Notes under the pieces: model-generated | What the model saw: the letters and a program-made list of their open reading frames with translations, nothing else | Told to the model about the DNA's origin: nothing | Databases searched by the model: none | Translations under genes and position numbers: made by a program | Shown here: positions 44,107-56,793 of the stretch, piece after piece | Numbering within the stretch: the stretch's first letter is position 1 | Layout: every line of letters begins with the position of its first letter | NCBI GenBank assembly: GCA_014904845.1 | Contig: MU119220.1 | Coordinates: 62,001 to 126,000, forward strand | DNA length: 64,000 bases | Origin: Acephala macrosclerotiorum | Lineage: Eukaryota > Ascomycota > Leotiomycetes > Helotiales > Mollisiaceae | Direction of reading: 5' to 3'

Positions 44107-44662
44107 TGTCAAGGCTGTTGTGATGAATGCTAGGTCATTGAGGGTTGATGACCTAGTTGAGTGGTAGGTGGGAGATCGCAATGCCTAGAAGTGTAGGCCA
44201 GGTACAGTCAATGTTGTGGTATGATGTCCTAGCCTTGTCATGTTGTATTGGGGCTTGCTTGATTCGTGCCCAAAAGTAAGTGTCGCATGCACTCGTCAAT
44301 GTAGCTTCTCCACGTGATGTAACAAGAGTGGGGCTCAGCCTTACCACGATGAGGCTGAAGGTTTCTTAGGCTCTTTACATGATGTTCACTCACACAAGAT
44401 TTTGTAGCTCGAGATTTCGTGTTCCGAGCAAGGATATGCTTCAGGTTAGAATGCAAGCATGGGATGGTTGAAACCCCCTAACAAAGGACTCTGTTCAAAA
44501 GACCCACTCTTCACCTATTGCAGCCAGTAATCCGACAAGAGAGAGCGCTGCAAGAGCAGATGGATTGAGTGACGCTGTTGAGGCCGAGCAAATACATAGA
44601 GCAACTGCCAGGAAGCTCATAAAACTGATATGTAATACAAGCCCAGATATTGCCCGAATTTC
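44107..44662. other. Intergenic region, nothing recognised
   Basis: Promoter of the unknown protein and 3' side of taxilin. Confidence 0.5.
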
Positions 44663-46569
44663 TTAATGCTTGATGCCATTCGCAGCAATCCCGTTCGCGG
44701 TCATTGTCGGTGGAGGAACTGGGCCAAACGGCTTGGGGCCTTCAAGTTGAATCTCTTCCTCGGTATCCTCATTGTAATCGCCCTCACTTCCGTGCTCGTC
44801 ATCATCCTCTTCTCCATCGCCGTCCTCCCCTTCATCTTCGTATTCGTAGTCACTTTCCGTCTCCTCGAGATCGCCTTCGACGTAGTCACCCTCTTGACTA
44901 CCTGTTACCATTCCGGCCATGCCCCCTGCTACACCTCTGCCCTGCTTCTGCATCTGGTTGATAATGCTCGTCAACTTATCATTCTTCTTTCGCATGTCTT
45001 TAAGCTCGTCGTTCGTCTTTGTTCGTTCTTCGGCCATCTTAAGAATGTTTTGGTTAGTAAGATCGTGCTTCCTGGTGAGATTCATGTTCTCCTTCTCAAG
45101 ACGCTTTGTTTTCTTAGACATCTCCTCCATCTCTTTCCGGAAAGTTAAAAATAAGTCATTGCTATTGTTAAGGGTATCCTCCACCTAGTGGATATTAGTT
45201 CCACGATATATATAATGAAGTAAATGGAAATAAATAGTAATAGAAAGAAACGAATTTGAAAAGGAAACATGATACGTACCTGCTTGAATTTCTCTACGTA
45301 GATGTTGAGCTGATTCCGTAACTCACTCTCAGTCTTCGAGAAGGTCAAGACTTGTGCATTTAACTGGCGTGATCTTGCAATTTCTGCCTCCGCTGCCTTC
45401 TTTTCTCGATCGAATCGACCAATGTTGTACTGGACTTCTAATTCTTTCGACCGCAGAAGCGCATGGAAGTGAAGTTCGCGAAGCTCGTATTGATCGATCA
45501 TGGACTTGAATCTTTGTTTGAATCTGTAGTTCGTTAGATCCAGCTCGCTGACAATGGGTAGAGTAGCATACAGCTCGTCCATTTCGATATTGACCACCTG
45601 TGCTTGTGGATGATCTTTCGCTTCTTGGTAGTCTTGCAACTGCCACAAGACTTGTTTGAACTTCTCGTCCCAACCAGCATGGTTCTCTTTTTCGGTATCC
45701 TGGAGAGTCTTATTCTCGTTCTATCCCAAATCAGCTTTAGTCCACCACACACCCATCCCAAGACCAGCCAACGAACCTTGAGTCGATTATTCTCCTTTTG
45801 CAGTTCCCGACAGAGTTTCTCCAGCTTTTCCTTCAGGCTAGTCGTCTTTGTGAGATCTGCTCTCGCATGGTCTCTCTCCTTCTGAAGTTGATCGCCTCGT
45901 TTCTTGTTCTTCTGGTTCTCTCGCTCCAAGCGCTTCATGTTCGTAAAGAGCTCCGAGACTCTAGTCTGTAACGTATCGATCCTTTGTAAGTCGTCCATTT
46001 TTACAGTGAGGTTATTTAGTTCTCGGGCATATTTGCGTCGTTCTCGTTCTTAAGAATAAACAGTCAGTAAAAGTTCGTCACATCGCCTGTTCAGCACCTT
46101 GGGCTTCGGACTGAAAGTGCAAGCATAAAATCCAAGTAGAACCCATATAGCAAATGACAGCCACGAGGGCATCCATAATCCAGGAGGGGCAGGAGCGACC
46201 TGGCATCGCTGGACCTGCAGAGTAACTTCTGACGGTCCCATGCTCGGCATCTCGTGAACAAACCGCGCAAACACAACTATTGAGACAGCGTAACCAACCA
46301 ATTTCGGCCTCCTGCTCCTTGTCTCCTGCAGCATCAGACTCCAGTTGCGATATCTTCGCCGCTATCAAATTCGAGGCTTCAGTCGGATCCGTAGCTTTCT
46401 TCTGCTTCCCCTTCTTCCCCATCGCAGATCCGGACTGCGCCCCAACATCATGGTGATGATGATGGTGTCCATTCGTGAATTCCGGGTGTGTATGGTTCGC
46501 AGGTATCGACGAAGGCGTCCTAGAGCTCGCCGGTACGGATGTATGGGTTGAGTTGACAGAGGTCGACAT
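44663..46569 (-). CDS. Taxilin-family coiled-coil protein
   Basis: Exons 46569-46299, 46048-45777, 45720-45280 and 45184-44663, 501 residues. A Ser/Thr/His-rich head (a run of six His) precedes a long coiled coil from ERERRKYARELNNL through MKRLERENQKNKKRGDQL, ELRELHFHALLRSKELEVQ and KFKQVEDTLNNSNDLFLTF to the acidic tail. The segment DEKFKQVLWQ..YQ and the SKELEVQ...RF region are taxilin hallmarks. Animal taxilins bind syntaxins and nascent-chain complexes. The first intron is 250 nt against about 55-95 nt for the others; reading through it keeps the frame open for 74 codons. Confidence 0.88.
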
Positions 46570-47016
46570 GGTGTTCGGGAACGATGGTGGCTTTGGATTC
46601 AGAGCTGGCCAGCGCGAGCTCAGCTTCTGATCAACGAAGGATAGATGCGGCGCAAGGTAAAGCTCGTACTCTGTACACCCATAGACTCGCACTCCTCTCG
46701 GCTTTGTTCTGGAGGAGATGTGTTGCAGAAGGAGCTTGATTCAAATCGAGCCTAGCGTCTATTCAAAGTTGCGTTTCAAATCCAAGGAAGAGGAGGCGAA
46801 CCTTCAAGATTTGTGCAATGAAAGTGACGATACCTATGGCTGGCAGCACAACACACGAGGCAAAAGAATAATAATGAAGCCCATATGGCTCGGTGCCTCT
46901 CTCCAATAAACTATAATTTTCACTAATACTGGAGGGCATACCCGTGCTGATTGGCCTCCCTCAAGCCATGATGTTATGCACTACTGGGGATAATTTTCAG
47001 AGCTTTTAGGCGAGAT
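46570..47016. other. Divergent promoter region of taxilin and CYM1
   Basis: 447 bp. No gene supported; drives two divergent genes. Confidence 0.5.
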
Positions 47017-50000
47017 ATGAAAATATTGGGGCCATCATCAAGCCTTCTCCTCTCTCTGCGCAACCTGTGCCGACTCACTGACGACTCCTGTCATCGTCAT
47101 TACAACAGGATGTTACGAAACGCTTCTAAAGGGGCTGTACGAAAGGCAGTGACCGAGCTGGCCCAGTATCCTAAGCCCGGAGAGAAGCTCCATGGATTCA
47201 CTCTCCTCCGCTCGAAGCACGTACCTGAACTCGAATTGACAGCTCTACATCTGCAACATGACAAGACCGGAGCGGATTACCTCCACGTTGCCCGCGAAGA
47301 CAAGAACAATGTGTTCTCCATCGGCTTCAAGACGAACCCACCGGACGATACAGGCATTCCGCATATACTGGAGCATACAACACTATGTGGTAGTGAAAAG
47401 TAGCTAGCAACCAGGCCTTGAACATGAGCTGTACTGAGTGCTTGTAGATATCCCATACGTGACCCGTTTTTCAAGATGCTACCTCGAACGCTCTCGAACT
47501 TCATGAATGCGTTCACTGCTTCGGATCACACCTTCTATCCTTTCTCTACGACCAACGAGCAAGACTTCAAGAATCTGATGTCCGTATACCTCGACGCAAC
47601 ATTACATCCACTCTTAAAGCAGAGCGATTTCACACAAGAAGGATGGCGGATAGGACCCGAGAACCCACAAGCCGTTGCCAGCGGATCTGCGAAACCGGAG
47701 GATAATAAGTTGGTGTTCAAGGGTGTGGTCTACAACGAGATGAAGGGACAAATGTCAGATGCTGGATACTTGTTCTACATAAGATATCAGGACCACATCT
47801 TCCCAGCGATCAACAATTCTGGTGGAGATCCACAGAAGATGACGGACCTGACCTACGAGCAACTGAAGAAATTTCACGCTGAGCACTACCATCCAAGCAA
47901 TGCTAAGGTCTTCACCTATGGAGATATGCCTCTTGCAGACCACTTGCAAGAGGTCAATGCCCAGCTGAGTGCGTTCGAGCGGATCCAGGGAGACATGGAG
48001 ATTCGAAGGCCAATAGACTTGAGCGATGGACCGAAGAGTGTTAGTGTTCCGGGACCTATCGACCCTCTGGTGGATAAGGACATGCAGTATAAGACGTCGA
48101 CCTCGTGGCTCATGGGAGACGCGACCAACATCCTCGAAACATTTTCTATTGGCATCATGTCGGCTCTGCTCATGGACGGCTATGGTTCTCCATTGTACAA
48201 AAACTTGATTGAAGCTGGTTTGGGTACGGACTGGAGTCCAAATAGTGGCTTTGATGGCTCCGGAAGGGTGGGCATATTCTCTATCGGGTTGACGGGCGTG
48301 AAGGAAGCCGATGTCCCCAAGGTGAAGGAAGCCATCCAAAAGACGTTCCGGGAAGCTCATAAGAACGGTTTCGAGAAGTCCAAGGTCGACGGCTATCTTC
48401 ACCAGCTCGAAATATCACTTAAACACAAGACAGCCAAGTTTGGAATGGGTCTTATGCAGAGAATCAAGCCACAATGGTTTGAAGGAGTGGACCCCTTTGA
48501 CTCTCTTGCCTGGAATGATACTGTGTCAGCGTTCGAGGCTGAGTTCGCAAAGGGAGGCTACCTTGAAGGCTTGTTGGAGAAGTACTTGCTGAATGACAAC
48601 ACTCTTACTTTCACAATGGTGCCCTCGGCTTCCTATGGAGAGGAGCTCGTCTCAGAAGAAGCAGCGCGTTTGGCAAGGAAAATTGCACAAGTGACACAAG
48701 CTGCAGGAGGCGAAACAGAAGCTCGAGCTCAGCTTGAGAAGCAGGAATTAGCGCTTCTGGAGGAACAGGGCAAGACCATGACCGAGGACCTCAGCTGCCT
48801 ACCAAGTGTTCATGTCAAAGACATTCCTCGACAAAAGGAAAGTATCGAAGTTCGAGAAAGCAAAATTGACAATGTCAATGTACAATGGAGAGAGGCGCCG
48901 ACCAATGGCTTGACCTATTTCCGAGCCGTCAATTTGTTCAAAGACTTGCCCGAAGAGCTCCGAGCGTTAATTCCTCTCTTCACTGATTCTATAATGCGAC
49001 TTGGTACGAAAGATATGACGATGGAACAGCTCGAGGATCTCATCAAACTCAAGACTGGAGGTGTCTCGGTTTCGTATTTTGGCTCATCGTCTCCTACGGA
49101 CTTCAGATCATCAACAGAAGGTCTAAGCTTTGCAGGGACAGTTCTGGACCGAAATGTTCCAGAAATGTACAACCTTATACGCAAGCTTGTGCTGGAGACG
49201 AATTTTGATAGTCCCGACGCTCAGTCTCAAATTCGACAGCTGTTGCAGGGATCTGCAGATGGTGCTGGGAACAACATCGCATCCTCTGGTCACTCTTATG
49301 CTAGAAGCTATGCTCACGCGGGCCTCACAAGCTACTTTAGGGCAAAGGAGCAAGTTGGCGGTCTGTCACAGGTGAAGCTTGTAACATCACTTGCTTCTAG
49401 ACCAGAAGCCGAGGGTCTAGCAGATGTCATCGAGAAGCTCAAGACAATCCAGAAGATGGCATTTGCTGGAGCAGACACGTTCCGGACAGCTGTCACTTGT
49501 GGATCAGAGAGCATTGCCACCAACGAAGCGGCTCTCCAAAGCTTTCTCTCTTCTCTCCCCAAGAATGCCACAACTCCTCTGAAGATGCCAACTCCCGACT
49601 TCTCCAGAAACACGAAGACCTTCTTCCCTTTGCCCTATCAAGTATACTACGGAGCTCTTGCGCTCCCCACAGTCTCATACACATCTCCTGATGGGGCACC
49701 TCTTCAGATTCTCTCTCAGCTTCTGACGCACAAGCACCTCCATCACGAGATCAGAGAGAAGGGCGGTGCATACGGAGGAGGGGCTTACGCCAGCGGCCTA
49801 GACGGTGTCTTCGGCTTCTATTCTTACCGCGATCCCAACCCCCAGAATACCGTGTCGATTATGCGAAACACTGGACAATGGGCGGTCGAGAAGCAATGGA
49901 CAGACCGAGACCTTGAAGAAGCAAAGTTGTCCGTTTTCCAAGGCGTTGACGCTCCTCAAGCTGTTAGCGCCGAAGGCATGACTCGTTTCTCATACGGAGT

Positions 50001-50244
50001 TACAGAGGAGATGCAGCAGACCAGACGAGAGCAGTTGCTCGATGTGACGAAAGAGCAAGTCCGAGAGGTCGCTCAGAAATACATTGTCGATGCTCTCGCA
50101 AAGGACCAAGGACGTCTCGTCTTCCTAGGTGAGAAGAAGCCTTGGGTTGACGGGACCTGGGAAGTCAGAGATATGGGCATCTCTGCTCAAGAGCCTGAGA
50201 TCTTGGACGAAGAAAATGTGAAGCAAGCTTCTTTAGGATCATGA
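47017..50244 (+). CDS. CYM1: Mitochondrial presequence protease Cym1 (PreP)
   Basis: M16C metalloprotease of the mitochondrial matrix/intermembrane space that degrades cleaved presequences. Exons 47017-47399 and 47448-50244 (48-nt intron), 1059 residues, family length. Inverted zinc motif HILEH at 116-120 followed by [19 protein letters not shown], and [13 protein letters not shown] as expected. The distal Arg/Tyr region [10 protein letters not shown] with FYSYRDPN lies near the C-terminus. The N-terminal 45 residues are basic and Ser/Leu-rich, a presequence; the second Met (RMLRNASKG) is an alternative start giving a shorter leader. Confidence 0.96.
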
Positions 50245-51399
50245 GCGATTATGTACAACCCTGTACAAGTATGGTCCATTTGTATACTACTGTATTCCAC
50301 TCACCTGCATATGGCGGCGTTTGTAGCATAGCGGGGTCAAGAGCTTGCCTCTCAGAGGCTAGACCATTGCGATATATAATACGAACATACGATACTCCTG
50401 TTGTCACCGCAAGCCCGCCTTTCTCAGAGCCGCAGGCCGAGTTATTTCTCCTTCCCTACCTTCTTGCACCTTGGTCCCTCAAGTCAGTCTGCACAGCCCC
50501 AAACTCCCTCCACATGCACATTCCTACCTCTTTTCTGCTTTGTCCTCAAACACCTCATACAAAGTAAGTCAAGTTCATGAGCCATTTTCTCTCCGCCTCA
50601 TCCAACGCGCTGCGAACAGATAACACGTCTCCAGTCCCCTCAATGGCTGGCAGATCACTAGTCAAGTCTTCGGACTAGCGCAATATCAAGATAGCGGTCC
50701 TTCGAACCCTTCCTTACAAGTTGTGTGTTTCGGGATTGAGATCTCCGTCTATTTCAGACCTGTTGTCCTGGAGTTGTGGGACGACGGACTAAAGATGAGA
50801 GGACAAAGCTTGGAGGATAAGTGGACGGGGTGAGGCTTTTTATGTTAGTCTCGGCACTGGATGGAAGGACTATGAGTTGGTTCGGACTAGCTACTAGTTT
50901 AGACTTCCCAGACTTTGAAGCCGTGTATTCCGAGCAGGAGAACGGAAGTTGTAGCTGGAGAGGAGAGGAGATTTTGTGCTGTCAGTCATGTCATGTGCCT
51001 CGCTAAATTATCTTGTCCCTTGAACCATGGTAGCAAAAGGGGCGTGGGTTACGTCATGGAGCTAGAACGCAGGTACAACAACGCTTTTGATGCAGTATTT
51101 ATAGCATTTAGGTAATTCAAATAGTTACTTCAATACAAATTTAACACATCTCCGCACATTGAAACTGTGAATGCCGTTGAAGAAAATGCCTCACCGAATG
51201 ACTGTGCATGTGTTCGTGACTTTGACAAGGATTCTGACGGCTAAAACAGTAGCGCGGGCACTGCCAGGCCAAAATTTTGATTCTCCCCTCCATCTCCGTA
51301 ATCAACTCACAACATCTTCGAATACTCGAAGAAACCTTCAAATTCTCTCAATATTACCTAAATCTTGGTGCCATTGACTCTTAGACCCATTGGAGCTTC
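50245..51399. other. Intergenic region after CYM1, nothing recognised
   Basis: About 1.1 kb; contains the CYM1 3' UTR and probably the distal ornithine decarboxylase promoter. No gene supported. Confidence 0.5.
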
Positions 51400-52027
51400 T
51401 ACTTTGGAACTTTCCTCTTCTCATCCCAACAGGTAAGAGATCCTTTAGCTCGCACAATAGCAGCGGTGATCGAACTGCGCTCTTTGCCCTAACGCGTCCA
51501 ACCGCTATCATACTCAAAATTGCAGCTGTGAGGCATTTCCAATTTCAAAACTAATATCTCCAATTGCAGATCTTCTCGATCTAACCTGGAAAAACAACCT
51601 CGGACCTGCCTTTGGTCCTCTCAAAGGCAAAACACCACACCACGGCTCCAGCAGCCGGTAGCGTAGTATCTGATCACGATTACTCCCTTCGACCCAACCG
51701 GCACATTATCAACGATCTACCTCCTCCAGCTGCTGCAGTCTACTAAGGATCTTGAGCGATTTTTGTTCGATCCTCCCTATAACAACCTCATTCCTTCCCC
51801 AATTTTCCAGCTGCCGCATAGGACGGGTTTAGAGGTTCTTCCTCTCGTCGAGGAAGAGTCGAGCCGACTTCGTCAGATCACTACAGGATCTGATCGATAC
51901 AGACCTCCCTAACACACCTTCAAAGCGAAAGTAAGTCGCGCCTGCCTACCTCAAAATTTTCCGCCAAGCTAACGAACTCAAAGGACAACCATCAGCAGAA
52001 AAAACACGCCTCGATATTCTCGAGGAC
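51400..52027 (+). promoter_or_regulatory. Probable spliced 5' leader of ornithine decarboxylase
   Basis: Strong donor/acceptor signals occur upstream of the start codon: CAACAG|GTAAGAG near 51,432 with an acceptor AATTGCAG near 51,570, and CGAAA|GTAAGTCG near 51,930 with branch GCTAACG and acceptor CAAAG near 51,985. The frame of the enzyme is open back to about 51,990, but no in-frame ATG precedes 52028. Long leaders are common for polyamine-regulated ODC genes (general knowledge). Confidence 0.45.
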
Positions 52028-53414
52028 ATGTCACCTTCCGCTATCCAAACCCTCGAAACCATACCAAGCCTTACGAGTGTTCACTCATTCTTTGAAAATT
52101 CGAAGAATAATTATCGCGAACACAACAATCATGGCGTGAATACACCAAAGAAGTTGATAGGGGATGCTTTGAAGGAAAGAATTGAAAGTATTGATCACGA
52201 TGTCTGCGAGGCCGGCGAGGAAGATACCTTCTTCGTAGCTGATCTCGGCGAGGTCTACCGGCAACACATAAGGTGGAAGTTGAATCTACCCCGCGTTAAG
52301 CCTTTTTATGGTGAGACAATCCTTCTCAAATGGTGGTGGCGCTAGCTAACATTACACAGCGGTCAAGTGCAACCCTGACCCGCAGGTCATCCGCCTGCTC
52401 GCGGGACTAGGTACGGGCTTCGATTGCGCCTCAAAGGCCGAGATTGAACAAGTCCTCAAGATGGACGTCGACCCCAGCCGCATTATCTACGCCCAACCGT
52501 GCAAGACGAACTCCTATGTTCGATATGCTAAGGACCACGGCGTCAAGCAGATGACATTTGACAACACCGACGAGCTCTACAAAATCAAGAAGCTCTTCCC
52601 AAGAGCGGAGCTTTTTCTTCGTATCTCTACCGATGATTCGTCCAGCTTGTGCCGCTTGAGTCTTAAGTTTGGAGCTGCTATGGATGTCACCGATGAGCTT
52701 CTTGCTCTTGCAAAGGAGCTCGAGCTCAACGTGGTTGGAGTCAGCTTCCATGTTGGCTCAGGCGCATCTGACCCTCTCGCGTTCCTGAAGGCAGTCCAGG
52801 ATGCCCGCAAGGTCTTCAACCAAGCTGAAGTTTACGGCTTCAACCTCCACACCCTCGATGTCGGCGGAGGATTCACCGGCGAGACCTTCGAGGCAATGGC
52901 TGCTGCCCTCCGAGATGCATTGGATGAGTACATGCCATCTCACGTCAACATCATCGGCGAACCCGGTCGCTACTACGTTTCCTCAGCGTTCACTTTGGCC
53001 TGCCACGTCATCGCACGCCGCACCATCGAAGACCCAGCCCGCAACGAGAAGTCATATATGCTCTACCTGAATGACGGTCTCTATGGCAATTTCTCTAGCA
53101 TCATGTTCGACCACCAACATCCCGTCACCCAAGTCCTCCGTACCGGTGACCGCACCTACTATGACACCATCGCCAGCCAAGCTTCTACCGATGGTATCGA
53201 GTACTCCATCTGGGGTCCGACTTGTGATGGCATCGATCGTATCGCTGAGAGCATCCGCTTCGATCACAACCTTGATGTCGGCGATTGGCTTTACTTCCAA
53301 GACATGGGTGCTTACACAAAGTGCTCTGCTACGAGATTCAATGGCTTCAGTGATGCGCATGATGTTATCTATGTTGCTTCTGAGCCGGGAGCTCGGGCTT
53401 TGATGAACATGTAG
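52028..53414 (+). CDS. SPE1: Ornithine decarboxylase
   Basis: PLP-dependent first enzyme of polyamine synthesis: ornithine to putrescine. Exons 52028-52310 and 52360-53414, 445 residues. The PLP lysine is in FYAVKCNPD (K97), created across the splice. VVGVSFHVGSGASD, LDVGGGF (phosphate-binding glycine loop), GEPGRYYV and the active-site cysteine region WGPTCDGID are all present, as is YLNDGLYGNF. Compared with N. crassa the head before the barrel is short, with no obvious acidic/PEST-like extension. Regulation by polyamines and antizyme is usual for the family but cannot be read here. Confidence 0.96.
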
Positions 53415-54353
53415 AGGACGGAGGACGATAATAGACCAAAAATGATGTTCAAGATCACAGGATCGAGAGGAAAGACTAGATGAGAAAAAAAAACCAGCTA
53501 CTTTTGCTTTTAACCTAAACTCTGAATATAGATTTCTTTTCTGCGGGAGTGGCACACGGAGAAAGGGTGAAAGTATAGTGAGGTGTGCACAGCGAAATCA
53601 GCTCCTACAGCAGGTGCAACAGTCACTAGGCTAGGATACAAGCGTACATTCGTTTTTGTAGCAATTAAAAACCTAGCAGCGCACTTTTTAGCTTCTGCAA
53701 TATTTTGTGACGTGATGTGATAGATTACTGTTTGGGTTTCAATGGCGAAATCAAGGGGCTAGAAGCCAGATGGTCCAACGAGATCAAAGGACTTGTGCTC
53801 CTATGCTACATTGGTGATAAAGGTTGGCAATTACAGACATTCCCAAGACCAGTCACTCCAGCTTCGACGGACATTCAAGATATGAACAAGCGTATGTGTG
53901 GTCTATTTGTAAGAGTTGGGCTGGGCAGATGATGCAGGAGAAAATTTCTGTCTATATACAAGATCAGGCTTTGTATGGGCTCATGCATGTAACATATCCA
54001 TTGCAACCTCGCTTTCCTAACGCCACCGCGATCTATGTTGACCATGATGCAAACGTTTATGTATGATGAACTGCCAGATTGCGGAGATGTGACGGGTTTC
54101 TAAGTCATGAGATCCGAGTAGTGCTCAGGTTGAGCAGAGTTTCAGATCCAGACTCTTCCCGATGTTGAAGTCATCTTCGATGTCCATGACAGATGTGCGC
54201 TTTGGCAAGCCTTAATCTTCAACCGGTTTCGAACATTGCAGGTGGCAGCAGCCAAGCGGTTGAGGCGCCATTCCCTGCATCAAAGACTAAAGTTCTCCCA
54301 CCCAGTGCCGTCCGAGATTCCCAGCCGCCTTTCCATAAACGCCGTCATAACAA
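53415..54353. other. Intergenic region, nothing recognised
   Basis: 3' side of two convergent genes. A 71-80-codon pair of overlapping frames at 53,717-54,066 has no support. Confidence 0.5.
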
Positions 54354-56150
54354 TCATTCATCACACTCCCCCAACTCCTCCTTCTCCACAAGCTCATTAT
54401 ACCCACTGTCCGTCGCCATCTCAAAATACGGATGTGCCTCCATATACCTACCCCCCACCGGCTGCCTATACAACCTCAACACCTCCCTCAACCTCCTCTT
54501 CTCATACGGCACTCCCTCCGCCCTGATCGCCTCAAGAACCATCTTCGCCACACTCCTCGCAGGGGTCGGAGGCGAGCGGAGCATAGCTCCGATGCCGTTC
54601 AAGCTAACGGTAGGGTTGTCGAGCCAGAGGTGGTAGGTTTTGAGGCTGCGGCGGGAGAGGTGAGTTGGAGTTAAGGGGAGATGGGAGACATCTCCTAGTT
54701 TTCCTTGCTTACCGGTACCTTTCTTTTTGATGGTTGCGGTTTTTAGGAAGTTGGAGGCGGTGCATTCGGCTTTTTTCACAGCTTCGGCTTTTTTGCCGAT
54801 GGTGAGGAGGGAGGTTTTGATTGAGGAGAAGAAAGAGTGTGAGAGTTCTTCAGCTGGGACGAAATCTTCATAGTCGTTGACTAGTTCAACAGCCTCTTCC
54901 TCTTTGATAGCTTTCTTGTTGTATTTCCTAGTTCGGAGAATGACTTTAGCGTCGGCGGATCGAACTTTCGGTTCGTCTAAGTCGGATGGGATCTCGATGC
55001 CTTCGGCGAGTCGAATCGGTTGGTTTGTCTCGGCGAAATATGGACGAGGTGGGACCGGATCCAGAGCTAGACGCTTTAATTCAAGTGTGTGGTATAGCTG
55101 CAGACCTGCATATGAATCTGATGCAGCGTACATAACCTGATTGGAATCTAGGGGTTTACTCCAGTCAAGCATTCTAACTTCATCACCTTTGTATAGAGGT
55201 AGATGGAGATGTTCTTGAACTTGTTTTGCAAGTGAGACAAGCTTCCGGTCGATCAATTCGACATCTTTGCTCCTCGAAAATTTGACCAACTTGTGCAGAT
55301 GACTGAGTTCGAATAGACCTCGAGCATGGATGTCGAGGTAATTTTTCAATCGTGTGCAGTCCGATTTGATGGCAACTCCGACCTTCGCGATCTCTGGATC
55401 CTCCATGATTCTCTTCAATGACGGTGCAACAAGAGTTACCAGACTGTTCTCGCTGTGCTTCCCGTTTGATGGAATTGGATATAGAGCAATATGGAAAAGG
55501 GCTATCCTGCTTTCGCAGGCAATTTGAACCAGAGAAACGTTCTTTTTAGCCTTGTTGAGCTTATGAGCATTTGGTGCCCATTCAATATCGAATCCAATAA
55601 CCTTCTCGCCTGTGAAGTACTGCTTGATCACTTTCTCCGTAGTGAGAATGGACCTGCAATAGTGGACAATAGGCTTAACGACCTTTCCTTCGGCGTCTGG
55701 TGGACTTCTGTACAACGAATGCGACCAGTAAGATGCGTCAGACCCTGGCTCTGCCTCCTTCGCTGCTCTGAACAATTCCTCTGGTATCTTATAGGACGTC
55801 GAGGTCTCCGGTAGCTCATTTTGCTCGGGGTCGTTTAAGGCCAATTCATGGAGTTCCTCTGCAGTAGGCTTAGCATTCTTTATGAGTTCCTCCTCCATCA
55901 AGACCTCCTCTTTGGCATTGAGCTCTGGTTTCGAGTCGGGTAGATCTGCAGATGCCATAACATAATTATCCTCTGCATTCGAGTGTAACAGATCGTCGGG
56001 TCGTAACTCTGCAGCTAGATTCGAAGATCTTGGTGTACTCGATATTGATCGAAAGACAATGCCATTGTTCGGATGCCATATCCTCAGCTGTGGATGAACA
56101 GCCGGTCGGGCAGCACTGGATCTACTCATCAAGTCAGCCATGCACTTCAA
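54354..56150 (-). CDS. DEDD-type 3'-5' exonuclease domain protein
   Basis: Intronless, 598 residues. The exonuclease domain spans about residues 165-370: ExoI GEKVIGFDIEWAP (D188, E190), ExoII within KVGVAIKSDCTRLKNYL, and ExoIII MYAASDSYAGLQLY, with Asp and Tyr in the DEDDy pattern. This resembles the WRN-exonuclease/RNase D group. The C-terminal 200 residues are Lys-rich and then helical (SRRSLKTYHLWLDNPTVSL), as in fungal relatives. The N-terminal 40 residues are Arg/Ser-rich and could target mitochondria. Substrate unknown. Confidence 0.9.
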   Translation of the reverse strand: MKCMADLMSRSSAARPAVHPQLRIWHPNNGIVFRSISSTPRSSNLAAELRPDDLLHSNAEDNYVMASADLPDSKPELNAKEEVLMEEELIKNAKPTAEELHELALNDPEQNELPETSTSYKIPEELFRAAKEAEPGSDASYWSHSLYRSPPDAEGKVVKPIVHYCRSILTTEKVIKQYFTGEKVIGFDIEWAPNAHKLNKAKKNVSLVQIACESRIALFHIALYPIPSNGKHSENSLVTLVAPSLKRIMEDPEIAKVGVAIKSDCTRLKNYLDIHARGLFELSHLHKLVKFSRSKDVELIDRKLVSLAKQVQEHLHLPLYKGDEVRMLDWSKPLDSNQVMYAASDSYAGLQLYHTLELKRLALDPVPPRPYFAETNQPIRLAEGIEIPSDLDEPKVRSADAKVILRTRKYNKKAIKEEEAVELVNDYEDFVPAEELSHSFFSSIKTSLLTIGKKAEAVKKAECTASNFLKTATIKKKGTGKQGKLGDVSHLPLTPTHLSRRSLKTYHLWLDNPTVSLNGIGAMLRSPPTPARSVAKMVLEAIRAEGVPYEKRRLREVLRLYRQPVGGRYMEAHPYFEMATDSGYNELVEKEELGECDE

Positions 56151-56793
56151 TACTCTAGGGTTATACAGACAATGCTCGTCCTCCTGTCCTCGAGGTTGTT
56201 AGTCGCATGTTTTCGGTGGTGGGCGCCGAGCTCTCTCTGGACTTCATGGTGCTCATTAGTATCGGCCGTCGAAGTGTCTTTCCCAGCGTTGATGCTCCAT
56301 GGCTACAAGGGAGCATGACCGTGGGTTTTATTGTCGATGTGCTGTCAGTAGCACAATTCTGGTCGAAGGCAGACGCGTCGTGACGTCCAATCGATTCGAG
56401 TCGCGCCAAAGTTCAAACGGCGGTGCAAATCGAGCAAACATCACCGAGAATTCTTGAATCACGAGAACGTCAATCACATACAACGCCGACGACTTCTAGG
56501 ATTGATGAGGACACTTCATGAACGATTCTAGACATCTTCCTTCATCTTAAGCATCAGCTTTGTGTCAATGTAAGTCGTTGGCTTCCTTGCTTCCGCACAT
56601 GCAGCCCTGTATGCGGCCTCACGTGCCTCGAGATCTCTGCGCCTGTCAGTCAATGGCCACAAGCAGAATGTCCGACGAGGGCTACGAGCTTTCGACCTCG
56701 TCAAGAGCCCCCGTAAGCCGCAACTTTTGCTATACAGTTAACTGACACTCGGAGTAATAGCGCCACCTCAACACTTCCTCTTCGTAACACAAA
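56151..56793. other. Divergent promoter region of the exonuclease and LSM5
   Basis: 643 bp, no gene supported; contains the LSM5 5' UTR. Confidence 0.5.
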
